This document shows positions 21,172 to 32,953 of a stretch of 64,000 bases of DNA, piece by piece. The notes under the pieces are model-generated. The model had not been told where the DNA came from. It made no database searches and saw nothing but the letters and a program-made list of their open reading frames with translations. Positions within the stretch are counted from its first letter, which is position 1, and every line of letters starts with the position of its first letter. The position numbers and the translations under genes were made by a program. This stretch comes from Carettochelys insculpta (taxonomy: Eukaryota; Chordata; Testudines; Carettochelyidae): positions 188,019,298 to 188,083,297 of the forward strand of contig NC_134138.1 in assembly GCF_033958435.1 (NCBI RefSeq), in the 5' to 3' direction.

Positions 21172-22012
21172 ATAGCCTCAGAGGGGTAGCCATGTTAGCC
21201 TGTAGCTTCACAAATAACAAGCAGCCCTGTAGTGCCTTAGAAGCTACGTCTACACGTGAATGCTACATCGAAATAGCTTATTTCGATGTAGAGATCTATT
21301 TCGATGAATAACATCTACACGTCCTCCAGGGCTGGCAACGTCGACGTTCAACATCAACGTTGCGCAGCACCACATCGAAATAGGCGCTGCGCGGGAACGT
21401 CTACACACCACAGTAGCACACATCGAAATAAGGGTGCCAGGCACAGCTGCAGACAGGGTCACAGGGCAGACTCAACAGCAAGCCGCTCCCTTAAAGGGCC
21501 CCTCCCAGACACAGTTGCACTAAACAACACAAGATCCACAGAGCCGACAACTGGTTGCAGACCCTGTGCATGCAGCATGGATCCCCAGCTGCAGCAGCAG
21601 CAGCCAGAAGCCCTGGGCTAAGGGCTGCTGCACACGGTGACCATAGAGCCCCGCAGGGGCTGGAGAAAGAGCGTCTCTCAACCCCTCAGCTGATGGCCGC
21701 CATGGCGGACCCCACAATTTCGATGTTGCGGGACGCGCAACGACTACACGGTCCCTACTTCGACGTTGAACGTCGAAGTAGGGCGCTATTCCCATCCCCT
21801 CATGGGGTTAGCGGCTTCGACGTCTGACCACTTAACGTCGATGTTAACATCGAAATAGCGCCCAACATGTGTAGCCGTGACGGGCGCTATTTCGAAGTTA
21901 GTGCCGCTACTTCGAAGTAGCGTGCACGTGTAGACACGGCTAGAGACTAACAAATTCATTATTTCATGAGCTTTCATGGGGAAAACCTTTCAGATGACTG
22001 GAGCAAACATTC
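21172..22012 (-). repeat. PLE tail split by a Harbinger element
   Basis: The text 'tcagaggggtagccatgtta' to 'gtagtgccttaga' (21178-21241) resumes after the insert as 'gactaacaaattcatt' and 'atgagctttcatgggg' (21945 on). Joined, it is an antisense PLE-type 3' tail like those at 11.9 and 22.4 kb. The Harbinger derivative 21242-21941 lies between. Confidence 0.65.
21242..21941 (+). mobile_element. 700-bp Harbinger internal-deletion derivative
   Basis: The ends AGCTACGTCTACACG and, in reverse complement, AGCCGTGTCTACACG have a direct AGA duplication (21239-21241 and 21942-21944). The left part matches the transposase end of element 2: the TTAAAGGG box, and the MDPQLQQQQ start with its CAG run at about 21580-21602. 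The right part matches the SANT end ('caacccctcagctgatgg', 'ccgccatgg'). Everything between is deleted, leaving a 14-codon peptide ending at TAA. It could move only with proteins supplied by a full copy. Confidence 0.9.
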
Positions 22013-22190
22013 AGGTTTAGGCTGCAGCCTGAGTTCTGGAACCTTACAATCTTGTAGGGTTCTAAAACCTGGGCTCCAACCTGAGCCTAAATGTCTACTC
22101 TGGTAAATAGCAACTTAGCCTGAACCCCACAGTTCAGGTCAGCTGGGATGGGCCAGCCGCAGGTGTCTAACTGCAGTGTAGACATAGAAT
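22013..22190. repeat. Degenerate MITE, one TIR visible
   Basis: The right end 'ctgcagtgtagacatag' is a typical terminal motif, and internal 'gcctgagttctgg' and 'cagcctgag' stretches form partial inverted repeats. The left end is not clear. A short CR1-like tail ('gagggaccttgaaggtgatg') follows at 22195-22250. Confidence 0.35.
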
Positions 22191-22267
22191 TCAAGGGGTG
22201 AGAGGGACCTTGAAGGTGATGTAGCCCATTCACCTGGCAGGGCTAAATACTATTACGACTCTGAGTA

Positions 22268-22520
22268 AAGTTTTTCAGACCTGAAGAAGAGCACTATGTA
22301 AGCTAGAGGGCTTGTCTCTTTTACCAACTGAAATTGGTCCAATAAAATATATTATCTCATTCACCAGTATCAGAGAGGTATCCATGTTAGCCTGTATCTG
22401 CAAAAACAACCAGAAGTCCTGTGGCACCTTAGAGACTAAAAGCTATCATGGAGCATAAGCTGTTAGTCTCTAAGGTGCCACAGGACTTCTTGTTGTCTCG
22501 TTCACCTTGTCTCTCTAATA
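22268..22520 (+). repeat. Tail, PLE-like family 2, interrupted
   Basis: 'tttttcagacctgaagaag', 'aactgaaattggtccaataa' and 'ttatctcattcacc' are followed, after an insert, by 'ttgtctctctaataaag'. This is the sense orientation of the family seen antisense at 10.1 kb. The insert is the inverted PLE pair 22366-22495. Confidence 0.55.
22366..22495. mobile_element. 130-bp PLE tail inverted dimer
   Basis: The antisense tail 'agtatcagagaggtatccat' to 'gagactaaaagctatc' is joined directly to the sense tail 'gagcataagctgttagtc' to 'ggacttcttgttg'. The flanks are an 11-bp repeat with one mismatch: tctcattcacc (22355-22365) and tctcgttcacc (22496-22506). Confidence 0.8.
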
Positions 22521-24940
22521 AAGCAAAGATGATTTACCAAATATCAGCAAAAATGAACTAAGTGGCAATACAAAACTACAATTTTAGAAACAATTTCCAT
22601 AATACACATTGTAACTCAGGCTTAACCAGGCCTGTTGTGCTTCAGTTTCTCAACTGAGGGGTGCAGGATGGGAGTGCAGAGGATTGAAGGGAGGGAGGGA
22701 GAAAGTGGGGTGCCAGGTGCTGGTTCTAGCCAGGAGGTGCTTAACTAGGCAGCTCCTGGCCAGCAGCCTATTAGGATCTGCAGGAAGGCTCCATGCTTGC
22801 TGTGCCCCTACTCTGCTCAAAGGGACTGGCTGCGGGATCTTGTACGTCTCTGTGCATTGTGTGCCCTTTGATTGGGGGTTGCGCTGTATGCTGCCTGCAC
22901 TATCAGCTGCAAGAGTGTGCTGGGGGCAGAGGCAGGATGCGTAACCCCCACCCCGGGTGCGAGGTGTGCAGAGACACACATGGCCCTTAACAGGGTCCTC
23001 AGGGCTCAGCTCTACAAATTCTGTAATCATGTGAGTAAATGTGATTCCCATGTATGATTCCTAATCAATTAATGACCCGATTCTGGGAATTATGCCAAAG
23101 CAATTAAGCATGTGCTCAACTGAAGTCAATGGAACTTAAGCACATTAGAGTGCTACACTGAGCAAAGGTAGCAAAGGGCCTATGTTTTTTGAACTTTAGA
23201 GACATTTTTCAGGTCCCAAATTAAGATTTGGTTCATTTGAGATTTTTAGAAAATCTCTACAACTGTTAGTATTTTCATTCCCATCCCCCACTCTCCAATT
23301 TCGGTGATGACAAATAAGCGAAAGCCCAAAACTGAAACACTAGCTTTGAGTGTGTCACAAGAACCAAAAATCATAACAGAGGCAAATAACAAATGCAAAC
23401 TAATCAGTCTAGATTTATAAGCAAAGCAGAATAAAATGCAAATGCAAACCATGCACTGTGATGAAAAGCAAATTGTATTTTTACTATTCCTTACATTTTA
23501 CAGCACATAGCAATTCATTAATAGTGCAGGTTAGGATATGTTCTGGTTTCTTTCTTTTCTAACTTTACAAAATTTGATGGTGTTTCTTTAAGAAATACCC
23601 ACAACATATATTAAGTTGAACACAATATAATTTTGTTGAAAACTTGTTTTCGGTGGGAACTGAGGCTTTCATTTCTCTGAACTGTTCTCAAAGGAATCTT
23701 GGGTTTTACATATGGTGTTTCAAGTCTCACTGTTGGAGATTTTTACATCAAAGTTCACTTAGAAGTCTAAAGACTCCATTGGAGTTTCTCAGTGACAGTT
23801 AAAAAAAAAAGTCCCTAGAGCTCTATTGAGACAGCGTATACCACAGCAATAAATACACATACTGCTGATGAGAATTTATCAAAATCTAGCTGGTGGTAGC
23901 CCCACTGTATTTAGCCACAAATTCCCCTTACCACTCTTTTGTGATGTGGCAGATGCCACCTTCATTTTTTCCCAAAGCAGTTGCAGTTCAGAGGCATTGT
24001 TACTGTAAAATACAGTATTTTATGTTCCTATTGGAGGAAAAGCATTATGTGTATATAAAGTACCCTAAAGCAAAGTTGTGAGCATCAGTATTTTTGCCTT
24101 TTTTAATCCTTAGATTTAATTGTTATTTTAACGGCCAGTGGAGATGGAGGGTAAAGAGAAGTAAATCACAGTTTTGGCAATATTATATACATACAAATTA
24201 CACCCAGTAAGCATACAATGTAAAGGTAATGTGCAAAGTAGACACAAATATACAGCAACATGAAGTAAAAATTGCATTTATCAATTAAATCCCTTATTTT
24301 ATTTAGTACCTTCCCTTCCCCACTCCAGCCCAATCAGAGAGAGAAAAGTATCAAGGTCCACTTGAAATGGGTCTGGGCACTGGCACCTGATCAGTGTGAC
24401 ACTAAAGGGCCAAAACATTGCCATAAAAAGCAGGTGAGTTGAGGAGTTGAGAAGTTAGAATCTCCTTCTGGCTGACATAGGCAGTTCTGTGTAACAACCT
24501 CAGAACTCTTCTGGGGTAGGACACATGACAGAAGAAAGCAGTTAGGTTTCCAATTATGCTGGAGGATAAACTGAGCCCAAGTAATCCCAGGCATTGGATG
24601 AATGCAAAACTGGTGTTGTCCCCACTCGCCTCAGGAGCAGACCTCTGGGGCAGGTGAGAATTTGGCCCATGTTATTTATAAAGTATTAACAATTTACAAA
24701 GCACTTATTATAGGTGTCCCCAAGGGCCCTTGTCATGGGCCAAGACACACTGTGTGAGGTATTGTATTTACACAGTATGTCAACACTGCGATTGTTGGCT
24801 CACCAACTCACACCTTTTTATTGTGAGTCTGTCTACCCCAGCTCAAAGCTCACTCCTAGGTGAAATGTAAACATACCCATCATGAACTGAGCATTTCTTT
24901 ACTCCCCATATCAGAGTGGTTTAAACTAATATAAGAGAAA
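22521..24940. other. No recognised feature
   Basis: About 2.4 kb. A GC-richer patch at 22680-22980 has overlapping ORFs of up to 133 codons with no recognisable domain. The rest is AT-rich. No repeat I can name. Confidence 0.5.
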
Positions 24941-24954
24941 TTATGGCAGATAAT

Positions 24955-25138
24955 AACAGAGAGGAATCCGTGCTAGTCTATACACTATCAAAACAAAAAG
25001 CAGTCAAGTAGCACTTTAAAAACTAGCAAAATAGTTTATTAGGTGAGCTTTCGTGGGACAGAAAGTGGGTCTGTCCCACGAAAGCTCACCTGATAAACTA
25101 TTTTGCTAGTCTTTAAAGTGCTACTTGACTGCTTTTTG
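24955..25138. mobile_element. 184-bp inverted tail dimer, family 3
   Basis: The left arm 'aagcagtcaagtagcacttt' to 'aggtgagctttcgtgggaca' is repeated in reverse complement as 'tgtcccacgaaagctcacct' to 'ttgactgctttttg'. The two arms meet around 25060-25075. A perfect 14-bp duplication, ttatggcagataat (24941-24954 and 25139-25152), flanks it. The 'gctttcgtggg' text is shared with the PLE tails, so I group it with them. Confidence 0.82.
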
Positions 25139-25152
25139 TTATGGCAGATAAT

Positions 25153-27403
25153 GTGTAAGACAAAAGTTGTAGCAGTAAACTTATGTGCTTTCTTGAATAG
25201 ATTTTGCATGCTTCATGGTAGTTAGTTGATTTCTCTTATTATTCCTATATTAAACAATACCACAGACAACTGCAAAATTCTATTTCAAAGATACATATTT
25301 CATGGCATCAAAGTGGCCTCAAGGCACACAATAAAACACTGTAGAACTAATTCCATGTCCCTGAGTTTTACCGTTCCTCTCTGTAAACAATGGTTAAACT
25401 TCATAAACTTCCCAATGAGTGTGGGTCAGTGACAGATGCAACATGAAGCAGCAGAGCAGGAGACCAGTTAAGGGAGTATCTGGGTTGCTGTGGTTTTCCT
25501 CAAAAGTTCTATCTTTGTGATGGTTGTTGGGGTGCTTCTATTTTGTTTACGTGAGACCTAATCCAATACACATTAGAATCAATAGGATTTTTTTAACTAA
25601 TTTCAACAGGATAGAGTCTTGTGCTCACCAAGTTTATTTCTGGACATATTAATAATGTTTATTCTTAATTAGACTCTGGATTTTTATTTCATTTATTTAC
25701 TTTTTATCTTTTTAGCCTTTTGTTTGTGCCACAGTCAAAAAAATTCAGCAAGATAACCATAAATTAAAGTAATAAACAGAATCACCACTAGGACAAAACA
25801 AATTCCAAATTACACTGTCACTCCATTATTATTTGGATAAAAAAATGTGGGTGTGTTTTTAGGTGGGTCACCTGTTATGCTGCAGGGGACAGGTGAGGTA
25901 CTCAGACAAACAAGCCTATTTAAATGACAAGGGGCTGCTGACAGGGTATTTCATCAGACATGTAGTGGAGGACTCCAGGCTTGTAAAACCAAACTGTCTT
26001 TTTATTAAGAGAACTATTTAGAGACATGCTGCAGCAGCATTCTAACCGAGTGCACACTAACTGAGAGCCTAGCGCTTGCTTCAAATTCTTTGCTCCAGCA
26101 ACTTACGCTCTGATTCCTCTCTCCAAATTTCATGTTACACTGGGCAACTCAGTGAGGAGTCTTCTCTATTCAGTCTGCTCTGGAAGTCACTTACCATCTC
26201 TTTGAGCTGCTGCTGATCTTTAGGGCATACCTCAAAGCTCCTCTGTGTCACCAGGTTTTTTTCGGAAAGGCTATGTCTGGCTAAAGGGAAAGGGAAGGAG
26301 GGGGAAGGAAGAATTTGATTTTGGCAAGTAATCATCATGCCATTTTGAACTATAAAGTTTTAAATAACTATACAGGATTTAGGGCCCTGGATAAGTGCTT
26401 TTATAAATGAAAATGATTTAACTTGTTTAAAATAGTAAGAGGCTTTATCTTATCTACCCTAAAGGGTTGTTCTCATCTGTTCACACTTCAGCCACAAAAC
26501 AAGTTTTCCACACTGTTAACTGGGGTAATTTATGTTAGTCAGTAAGTTTTCAAATCATGACACAAACTGGCATTGACTCCAGGGTGGACCACAAGGCTCA
26601 ATGGGATATGATTCAGATGAAGTCATGAGTCAACAGCAGCCTGTAGCTGATTGACTGTGCCTCACCAGTAGGTGTTACTTCAGCCATTAATACAGATTGT
26701 TCTGTGAAAGAGGGGATATGCGTGCCTGCCAAAATACATAATAAATATCCAAGTCAAACTAAAATCTGCCAGATTCTGAAAATATCATATAACACCCTGT
26801 TCTGTATCTGTAACAGTGTCCAAAGCAACATTTGACAGAGCCTACTACAGCCACACCTGAGTGCAGAGCTTTTTCATTGATTGCCACTTCACTTAATCAT
26901 TCAAAGCACTGTTTGGCATTCTGAGTGCTATGATTTAGTGCAGCAACAACAATAATCCAGACCATGGCTTCAACCATTCAGAGCACATTCAAGACTGTTT
27001 ATTAGCATTGGCTTCTATTTTACTAGATATTTTCAACACTCTTAATATCGAAGTTCCTTCTCTGGCACGTCTCAAAAGCCAAAGACTGTGTCAAAAGAAA
27101 GCCTTATACTTCTATTACCACTTTATAACTGTGCTAAAACTTAAGCTGTGTTAATTTATCCTTCCCTCACCCTGAAGCCCACTGAAGTGCAGAATGTTCA
27201 GCACCTCTCTGGAGATGACCAACACCTTGTAACAGAAGGCCCTAAATGTGTAATGAACCTTAGAAAAGGCTGTATTGGATGAAACTCAACTGCCGGTCCT
27301 TAACCTATGGTCTGGGTGTAATGCAAAAATTCCACATTTTCTATCCTAGTCCATAGTCAGAAATATCAGATGCTTCCATACGTCCAAGCAGGCTGTTAAA
27401 CTC
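25153..27403. other. No recognised feature
   Basis: About 2.25 kb of AT-rich sequence without a recognisable gene or repeat. Confidence 0.5.
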
Positions 27404-27406
27404 ATT

Positions 27407-27772
27407 AGCTGGATCTACACTACAAAGTTCTGTCTACAGAAGTCACTGTTGACAGAGTTTTGCCAACAGAACCTCTGCCTACAGAACACATCCACACCTA
27501 ATACAGGCTACCCCTGTCATCACACTCTGTTGACAGAGAGCAACCAGACTGCCCAGCCCTCTGTTGACAGAACAGCCAACCAGAAGCTCGACAAACAGGG
27601 CACCCTGGTAAACCAGGGAAGCCCTGTCTGTCGAGAGAGGGCTCCTGGGAGCATCTACACTATTTTTCTGTCATCAGAATTTAGACAGAATGCATTTGTA
27701 GTATGGATGTTCCCTAGTTTTGTCAAAAGAAGGCCTCTTCTGTAGACAGAACTTTGTAGTGTAGAAACAGCT
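27407..27772. mobile_element. 366-bp Harbinger-type MITE (GTTGACAGA type)
   Basis: The ends AGCTGGATCTACACTACAAA and, in reverse complement, AGCTGTTTCTACACTACAAA share long inverted repeats that run on into 'gttctgtctacagaag'. ATT is duplicated outside (27404-27406 and 27773-27775). The interior repeats 'ctgttgacagag'. A 98-codon ORF inside is incidental. Confidence 0.88.
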
Positions 27773-27775
27773 ATT

Positions 27776-28656
27776 GGCTCTATGACCTCCCCACCCAAAA
27801 CACTGTCCCTTGCAACCAGCCATCTGCTAGCACATTCTGTGTAGTCATGGAGCCATTTTCAGGAACACACAAAGGATGCAGACATCATCCTCCATGGGCA
27901 GCCTTCACCACACAAAGATCCTTCAAAGGCATGGCAGAGCTTTGCAATGTTTGTAGCCCAATGGGTGAATTCACCCTTCAAGCACTTAAAATCACATGAG
28001 ATAAAAACACAAAAGCTCCACAGTATAGTTCATTTAACGTAAATCTTGTTCAGTGTGGAGAATAACACCAGAGAACTGTCAGAGAAAAATTATCTGGTGA
28101 TCAAATGGGAGATATTTCAGCACTGGTTTTCTTAAAAAGTGGCCTCCTCTTTTTAATGTAATCATGTTGTTCACTCAATGTTTTTGCTGCGCTTTTAGGA
28201 AAGCTGGACAACTTTACAGTAGGTGAAAAGGCAATGTCATTCAATATTTCATCTATGCATAATATGAAGTAATAGCATTTCTGTGTGAGACATTTGTACA
28301 GTATTATAAAAGCAGTACTTACAAAAGCATAGCGATTGAAAGCAGGTGGGGTACAGAACCAAGCTTTCTCATCCATTCCACCCATATACTTCAGCTCACT
28401 AAAAATAATAAAGCCTCTATGCTTACTCAGTCTTGTACTTGTTTTAAAGCTTAGCCATCAAACTGTGCCAAATTATGTGTTGTCCAACTTGGATTCAACT
28501 GAGAACACTAAGCTCATTTTCCTAGTTAACTGCTGTATTTTATGTGATTTCTGCATTACAAATAGACATTAACTATAGGAAAAGAGAAAAGCAGATTTAA
28601 AAAAAAATGTCAGAACTGCTTCCAATTTTTATTTCCATCTTGGTACAAACAAAGAA
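27776..28656. other. No recognised feature
   Basis: AT-rich. ORFs up to 94 codons show no recognisable motif. Confidence 0.5.
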
Positions 28657-28658
28657 TA

Positions 28659-28938
28659 CACTAGAAGCTCTATTATCCGGCACCCCTGGGGAACTGGACA
28701 GCCATCTCGCTGGCCCTTTTGCTTCCGTCCAGGCAGCCAACCCTGCAACTGCCAGCCCCGGAAGGATAGCCATCCACTCCAGCCCCATGGCCACCAGCCC
28801 TGCTGGGCAGCTGGCTGCCCCAGCCCCACATGCACCAGTCCTACTCTGCCAGCCTTGGCTGGGCAACCACTAGAGGAGCACAAGCTGGTTAGTTGAGTAT
28901 GCTGGTTATCTAAATTCCAGATAACTCAGCTTTTACTG
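28659..28938. mobile_element. Pogo/Tigger-like MITE, 280 bp
   Basis: The left end reads CACTAGAAGCTCTATTATCC and the right end in reverse complement CAGTAAAAGCTGAGTTATCT. These inverted repeats have the 'cTATTATCCGGca' look of Tc1/mariner pogo (Tigger) elements. TA flanks both sides (28657-28658 and 28939-28940). The interior is GC-rich and has no transposase. Confidence 0.72.
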
Positions 28939-28940
28939 TA

Positions 28941-29873
28941 TTATGCTTGCAATAAAAACTGAAAGAACACATATATTACATATAATTATGCAAGATGTGT
29001 GTACACACACACAGCCAAAGTCTAATCTATGGATATTATTTATTTTCCACCTTATAGTTGAAAGGCTAACTTTTTTAATTTCTAATTTTAGATGTTTCCC
29101 TTTTGAATGCTCATCAGAGATTAACAAGTTAATAATAAAACTTTTCCTGCATTTGCTTTTTGCTAACTGAAAAACAAGCAGTGAGGGATAAGAGATTGTT
29201 TCCTTTCCATTTTGCAAACCACTAATAATTGTGGGAAAATGTCTCAGAACAACAACAAAAAATCAAGCAAGAGGGTACATATCAAAACTAGAGATGGCTG
29301 GATTGCTTCAAATACAATAAGAAGTAACCTAAACTTCATCCAGAACTAGAACTGACCCATTTCATATAAGAAAGAGTCCAGTGAATTTTTCATTATTTTC
29401 TATTTTTACTGTAATCATCCATTCTTGTTTCTGCGTGGTGTCAGAAATTAAAATGCTGACTGTCAGTGGGAGAAGCCAGTTTGATGATATTTCCGTCTTG
29501 ATGGGAAGCAGGACATATAAAAAGCCCCATGAAAAAGACTGCTCTTGCGAGTTTTCTGGCTCAGTTTTGAGGATCCTAGAGGCTGGAATAACTTTGAGAT
29601 AAATAACCAAGCTCAGAAGCTGACCCAGATGTTTGACTGCCACCACTTACATGACCTGTAACACATATGTATTCTCTATAACTATATTCAAGGTGTTTAT
29701 TTGAACCTCTAGGAGTAAAACTCTTCAGAAAATAGTATATTTATTACATGAAAAAGTCAACATTTCCCAACTAGTCCCTGCATCTGAATTGCAACAGAAA
29801 GTCAAAACACTGATAATTTTAGAAAAACAAAAAGAATAGCATGAGTTTTAAATCGAAAATGTCAAAACACAAA
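28941..29873. other. No recognised feature
   Basis: AT-rich spacer without recognisable content. Confidence 0.5.
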
Positions 29874-30035
29874 GGCTGTGTCTACACTAGAGGGTTTTGT
29901 CGACAGAAGGAGCCTTCTGTTGACATAACTCAGGGAGCGTCTACACACTTAAAGCATTCTGTTGACAGAGGTTCTGTCGAGATTTCCCTATCAACCGTAA
30001 CTCCTGTCAACAGATGCTTCTAGTGTAGACATAGC
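29874..30035. mobile_element. 162-bp MITE (GTCGACAGA type)
   Basis: The left end GGCTGTGTCTACACTAGAGG faces a reverse-complemented right end GCTATGTCTACACTAGAAGC. Inside are 'ttttgtcgacagaagg' and 'gttgacagaggttctgtcga'. It abuts the next element with no bases between. Confidence 0.7.
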
Positions 30036-30763
30036 GGCTATGTCTACACTAGCACACTATGTCAAAGTAGCCTATTTCGAAGTAAGAACATCGAAATAGG
30101 CTACTTCGATGCATATCATCTACACATCCGCCAAGGCTGCTGCCATCCATGTTCAATGTTGAAGTAGCGACGGGGAACGTCGAAAGGAGCCACCCTGGAA
30201 GGAAATGTGGAGTGTCCAGACACACAAGCGCTCCCCATCAAAATAAGGGACCAGCAAAGCCTGTGGAGAGGGTCACAGGCTGGACTAGCCCTTCTGGGGC
30301 AACAGCAAGCCGCTCCCCTAAAGGGCCCCTCGCAGACACACTTGGCCTGCACAGCACGAGGCCCGCAGAGCCGACAATCGGTTGCAGACCCCGTGCACAC
30401 AGCATGAACCCCCAGCTGCAGCAGCAGCAGCAGCAGCAGCCAGAAGCCCTGGGCAAGGGGCTGCTGCACGTGGCAACCACAGGGGCTGGACAGTGTCTCT
30501 CAACCCCTCAGCTGATGGCCGCCATGGAGCACACCGCTATTTCGATGTAGCAGGATGCGGATGGCCCACACACGCCCTACTTTGACGCTGAATGTCGAAG
30601 TAGGGTACTATTCCCATCTTCGGATAGGAATAGCGATTTCAATGTCTCACTGCCTACCGTCGATTTCGATGTCGAAATAGTGCACGGCGTGTGTAGACGT
30701 GATGCATGCTCTTTTGACATTGTACCAGCTACTTCAAGGTAGCCGGCTAGTGTACACGCACCC
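30036..30763 (+). mobile_element. 728-bp Harbinger internal-deletion derivative
   Basis: It starts GGCTATGTCTACACTAGC and ends, in reverse complement, GGGTGCGTGTACACTAGC. It retains the transposase-side terminus (a CTTTAGGGG-type box, then an ATG opening MNPQLQQQQQQQ with a CAG run at about 30418-30439). It also keeps the SANT-side terminus ('caacccctcagctgatggcc'), with both gene bodies deleted. More diverged than the 21.2-kb derivative. Confidence 0.8.
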
Positions 30764-31581
30764 AGCCAGAATGTACACTTCTTGATCAGAAAGAAACATT
30801 TTGGCAACACCTACACAGGTGACTTCTCCCGACAAAACAGGGCTTTTGTTGACAAAACCTGCGGAGAGTCTACACGGTTAAAAGCATGTCTCGGGACTTT
30901 GTCAACAAAACTCGGCTGTTCAGCTGGCAGAGTTATACCTCTCCAGCTGGGTCTACACTCTAGAATTTTGTCAACAAAAAGGCGTCTTCTGTCGACAAAG
31001 TCTCAACACAACTCTGCATTTTCCTTGACAGTATTATCCCTCAAAAATTTGAGGCATAACAATCTCGGGAACAAAGTACTGTCGACAAAAGTGCAGCGTA
31101 GACACTTCTGTCGACAGTGAGGGGCTCCTAGTTGACGGGCAGCCCTCTTTGCAGAGCTACCAGTCCAGTTTGTGGCACCAGAGGGCAGTGCAGTCTGGCA
31201 GTTCTCTGTCGACAGAGCAAGTTGTGCGTAGATACAATCTGTTGACAGAGGTTCTGTCGAGATTACCCTGCTTTGCTTTCCCTCAAAGAAGTATGCAAGC
31301 CTTGGCATGGGTAGGGAGTGTGTGTCAGGAGGGCCCTTTAAGGGCATGCAGGGCCAGCGCTCCAGGAAGGGCTTTTCTCCGTGTGTACCTGCTGTCCAGG
31401 ATTACAGAGCCAGTTCTGTTGATGGAGTGGCCGGCATGTGTGGCCACTTTCTGCTGAGTGAGGGGATCGTTGTTCTGAGCCACTTTGGCATGTAGCCGCG
31501 ATCTGGGGACAGAGGTACTGCTGAGGTATCTCTGTCAACAGTGACCCCTGTCGACAGAGGCTTCCCATGTAGACGAGGCTC
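30764..31581. mobile_element. Cluster of TTGTCGACAAAA-type MITEs
   Basis: A mosaic of short inverted repeats 'ttttgtcaacaaaa', 'ctgtcgacagag' and 'gttgacagaggttctgtcga'. Candidate termini are 'gggtctacactctag' near 30950 and 'catgtagacgaggctc' near 31568-31583. At least two MITE copies appear abutted or nested. The exact limits are unresolved. Confidence 0.5.
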
Positions 31582-31583
31582 TA

Positions 31584-32478
31584 GAAATGCTGAAATGAAT
31601 TGTTTTGATGTTCCCAATTGGAAATTGACAAATGTCATCTATATTGACTTTAGTCCTTTGGGAAAAAATATACCTCTGTTTTTTAGCAGGGAAATTTTTA
31701 ATGTGGAAAAATTTCAATCAGTTTGAGTTATGGTCTTGTAGTAAAATTTATACAGCATGGCTTATTCTGCTAACTTTAAAAAATGTAACCAAGATATTTT
31801 GTTGTTCAAGCATTATACATCGTCTCACAAAGACAGCCTCTAAGAAATACAGCACATCACTGAGCATACAGCTCACAGTCAGAGGTGGGGGCACTAAGGT
31901 GACTTTGTGCTCTCCTGGTCCTGGGACACTCCAGGAACTAGAACAGTAGTTTAACTGAGTGTAAGTTCAAATTAAGTTTACCCACTTTTATATGGGAAAA
32001 AAAGTTGACCCCCTTTTTTGTCTTTAACCATTTAGCCATCAGGCTGGAGTAGGTGTATGTAACTTTCACAGTCCTTGGGAATGAAGTAAATCACTGCAGC
32101 CTTGCCTCCTACACTTCTCTGAGGCTTCCTGCCCACCATTTAAACCAGGGCTTGTGAGCCATGTTTCTGAGAGACAGAGAGAAAGAGAGAGAGACAGACT
32201 GATTTACAACTGTCTTCTGCTATGCCTGCGCTGGAAAAAATCCTCTCTCAGCTGTCTGGAATCAGAGCTTTTATGGTTATTTGTTGCTGCTCCAGTCTTT
32301 TACATAGCATAAAAGGGCTGGAGTGACAAGGGGAATCTCATCAAGGAAAGTAAACCTTTAATGGCAACAAGAAGATGGAATAGAGCCAAGCTTTCTCAAT
32401 TTGGGTGCATTTAGGTAGGTGCCTAATTTTAAAAGGAAAATATCTTGCTGCTATTAACAGTGCAGGACCAGGCACTAA
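31584..32478. other. No recognised feature; GA-rich patch
   Basis: Mostly AT-rich sequence. A short GA-rich purine tract lies at 32169-32200. Nothing else recognised. Confidence 0.5.
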
Positions 32479-32953
32479 GGGTGCGTCTACCCAGCAAAGT
32501 TTTTTCAGAATAATGGCCGCTATTCTAAAATAACTTTGTAAACACCCTACACAACAAAACTGCCATTTTGAAATAATTTCAAAATAGCAGGTGGCTTATT
32601 TCAAATTTGGTAAAACTCATTCTATGAGGAATAGCACCTATTCCAAAAAAGATTTTGGAATGGGGGCTGGGTAGACAGGGAATAGGAGCTATGTTGAAAT
32701 AAACTAACCCAGAATAGCTTATTCCGAAATAAAGTTGCTGTATGGATATACAATTTCATATTAGAGATCTAGTACTTCCAGTGGCTCTAATCTGAAATAG
32801 GCTCTACTGTGTGTGGACATACTATTTCGGAATAAGGTTTGCTTCATTTGGGACTTCTCTGCAGTGTGAATGCATTATTCTGGAATAGTTTATTTTGGAA
32901 TAATAACTCCAGAATAAGCTAGTCCGAAATAACTCTGCAGTGTAGACATACCC
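32479..32953. mobile_element. 475-bp Harbinger-type MITE
   Basis: The ends GGGTGCGTCTACCCAGCAAA and, in reverse complement, GGGTATGTCTACACTGCAGA enclose an interior full of 'ttatttcaaa', 'tattccgaaataa' and similar inverted pieces. No clear target duplication remains (TAA versus AGT). Confidence 0.72.
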
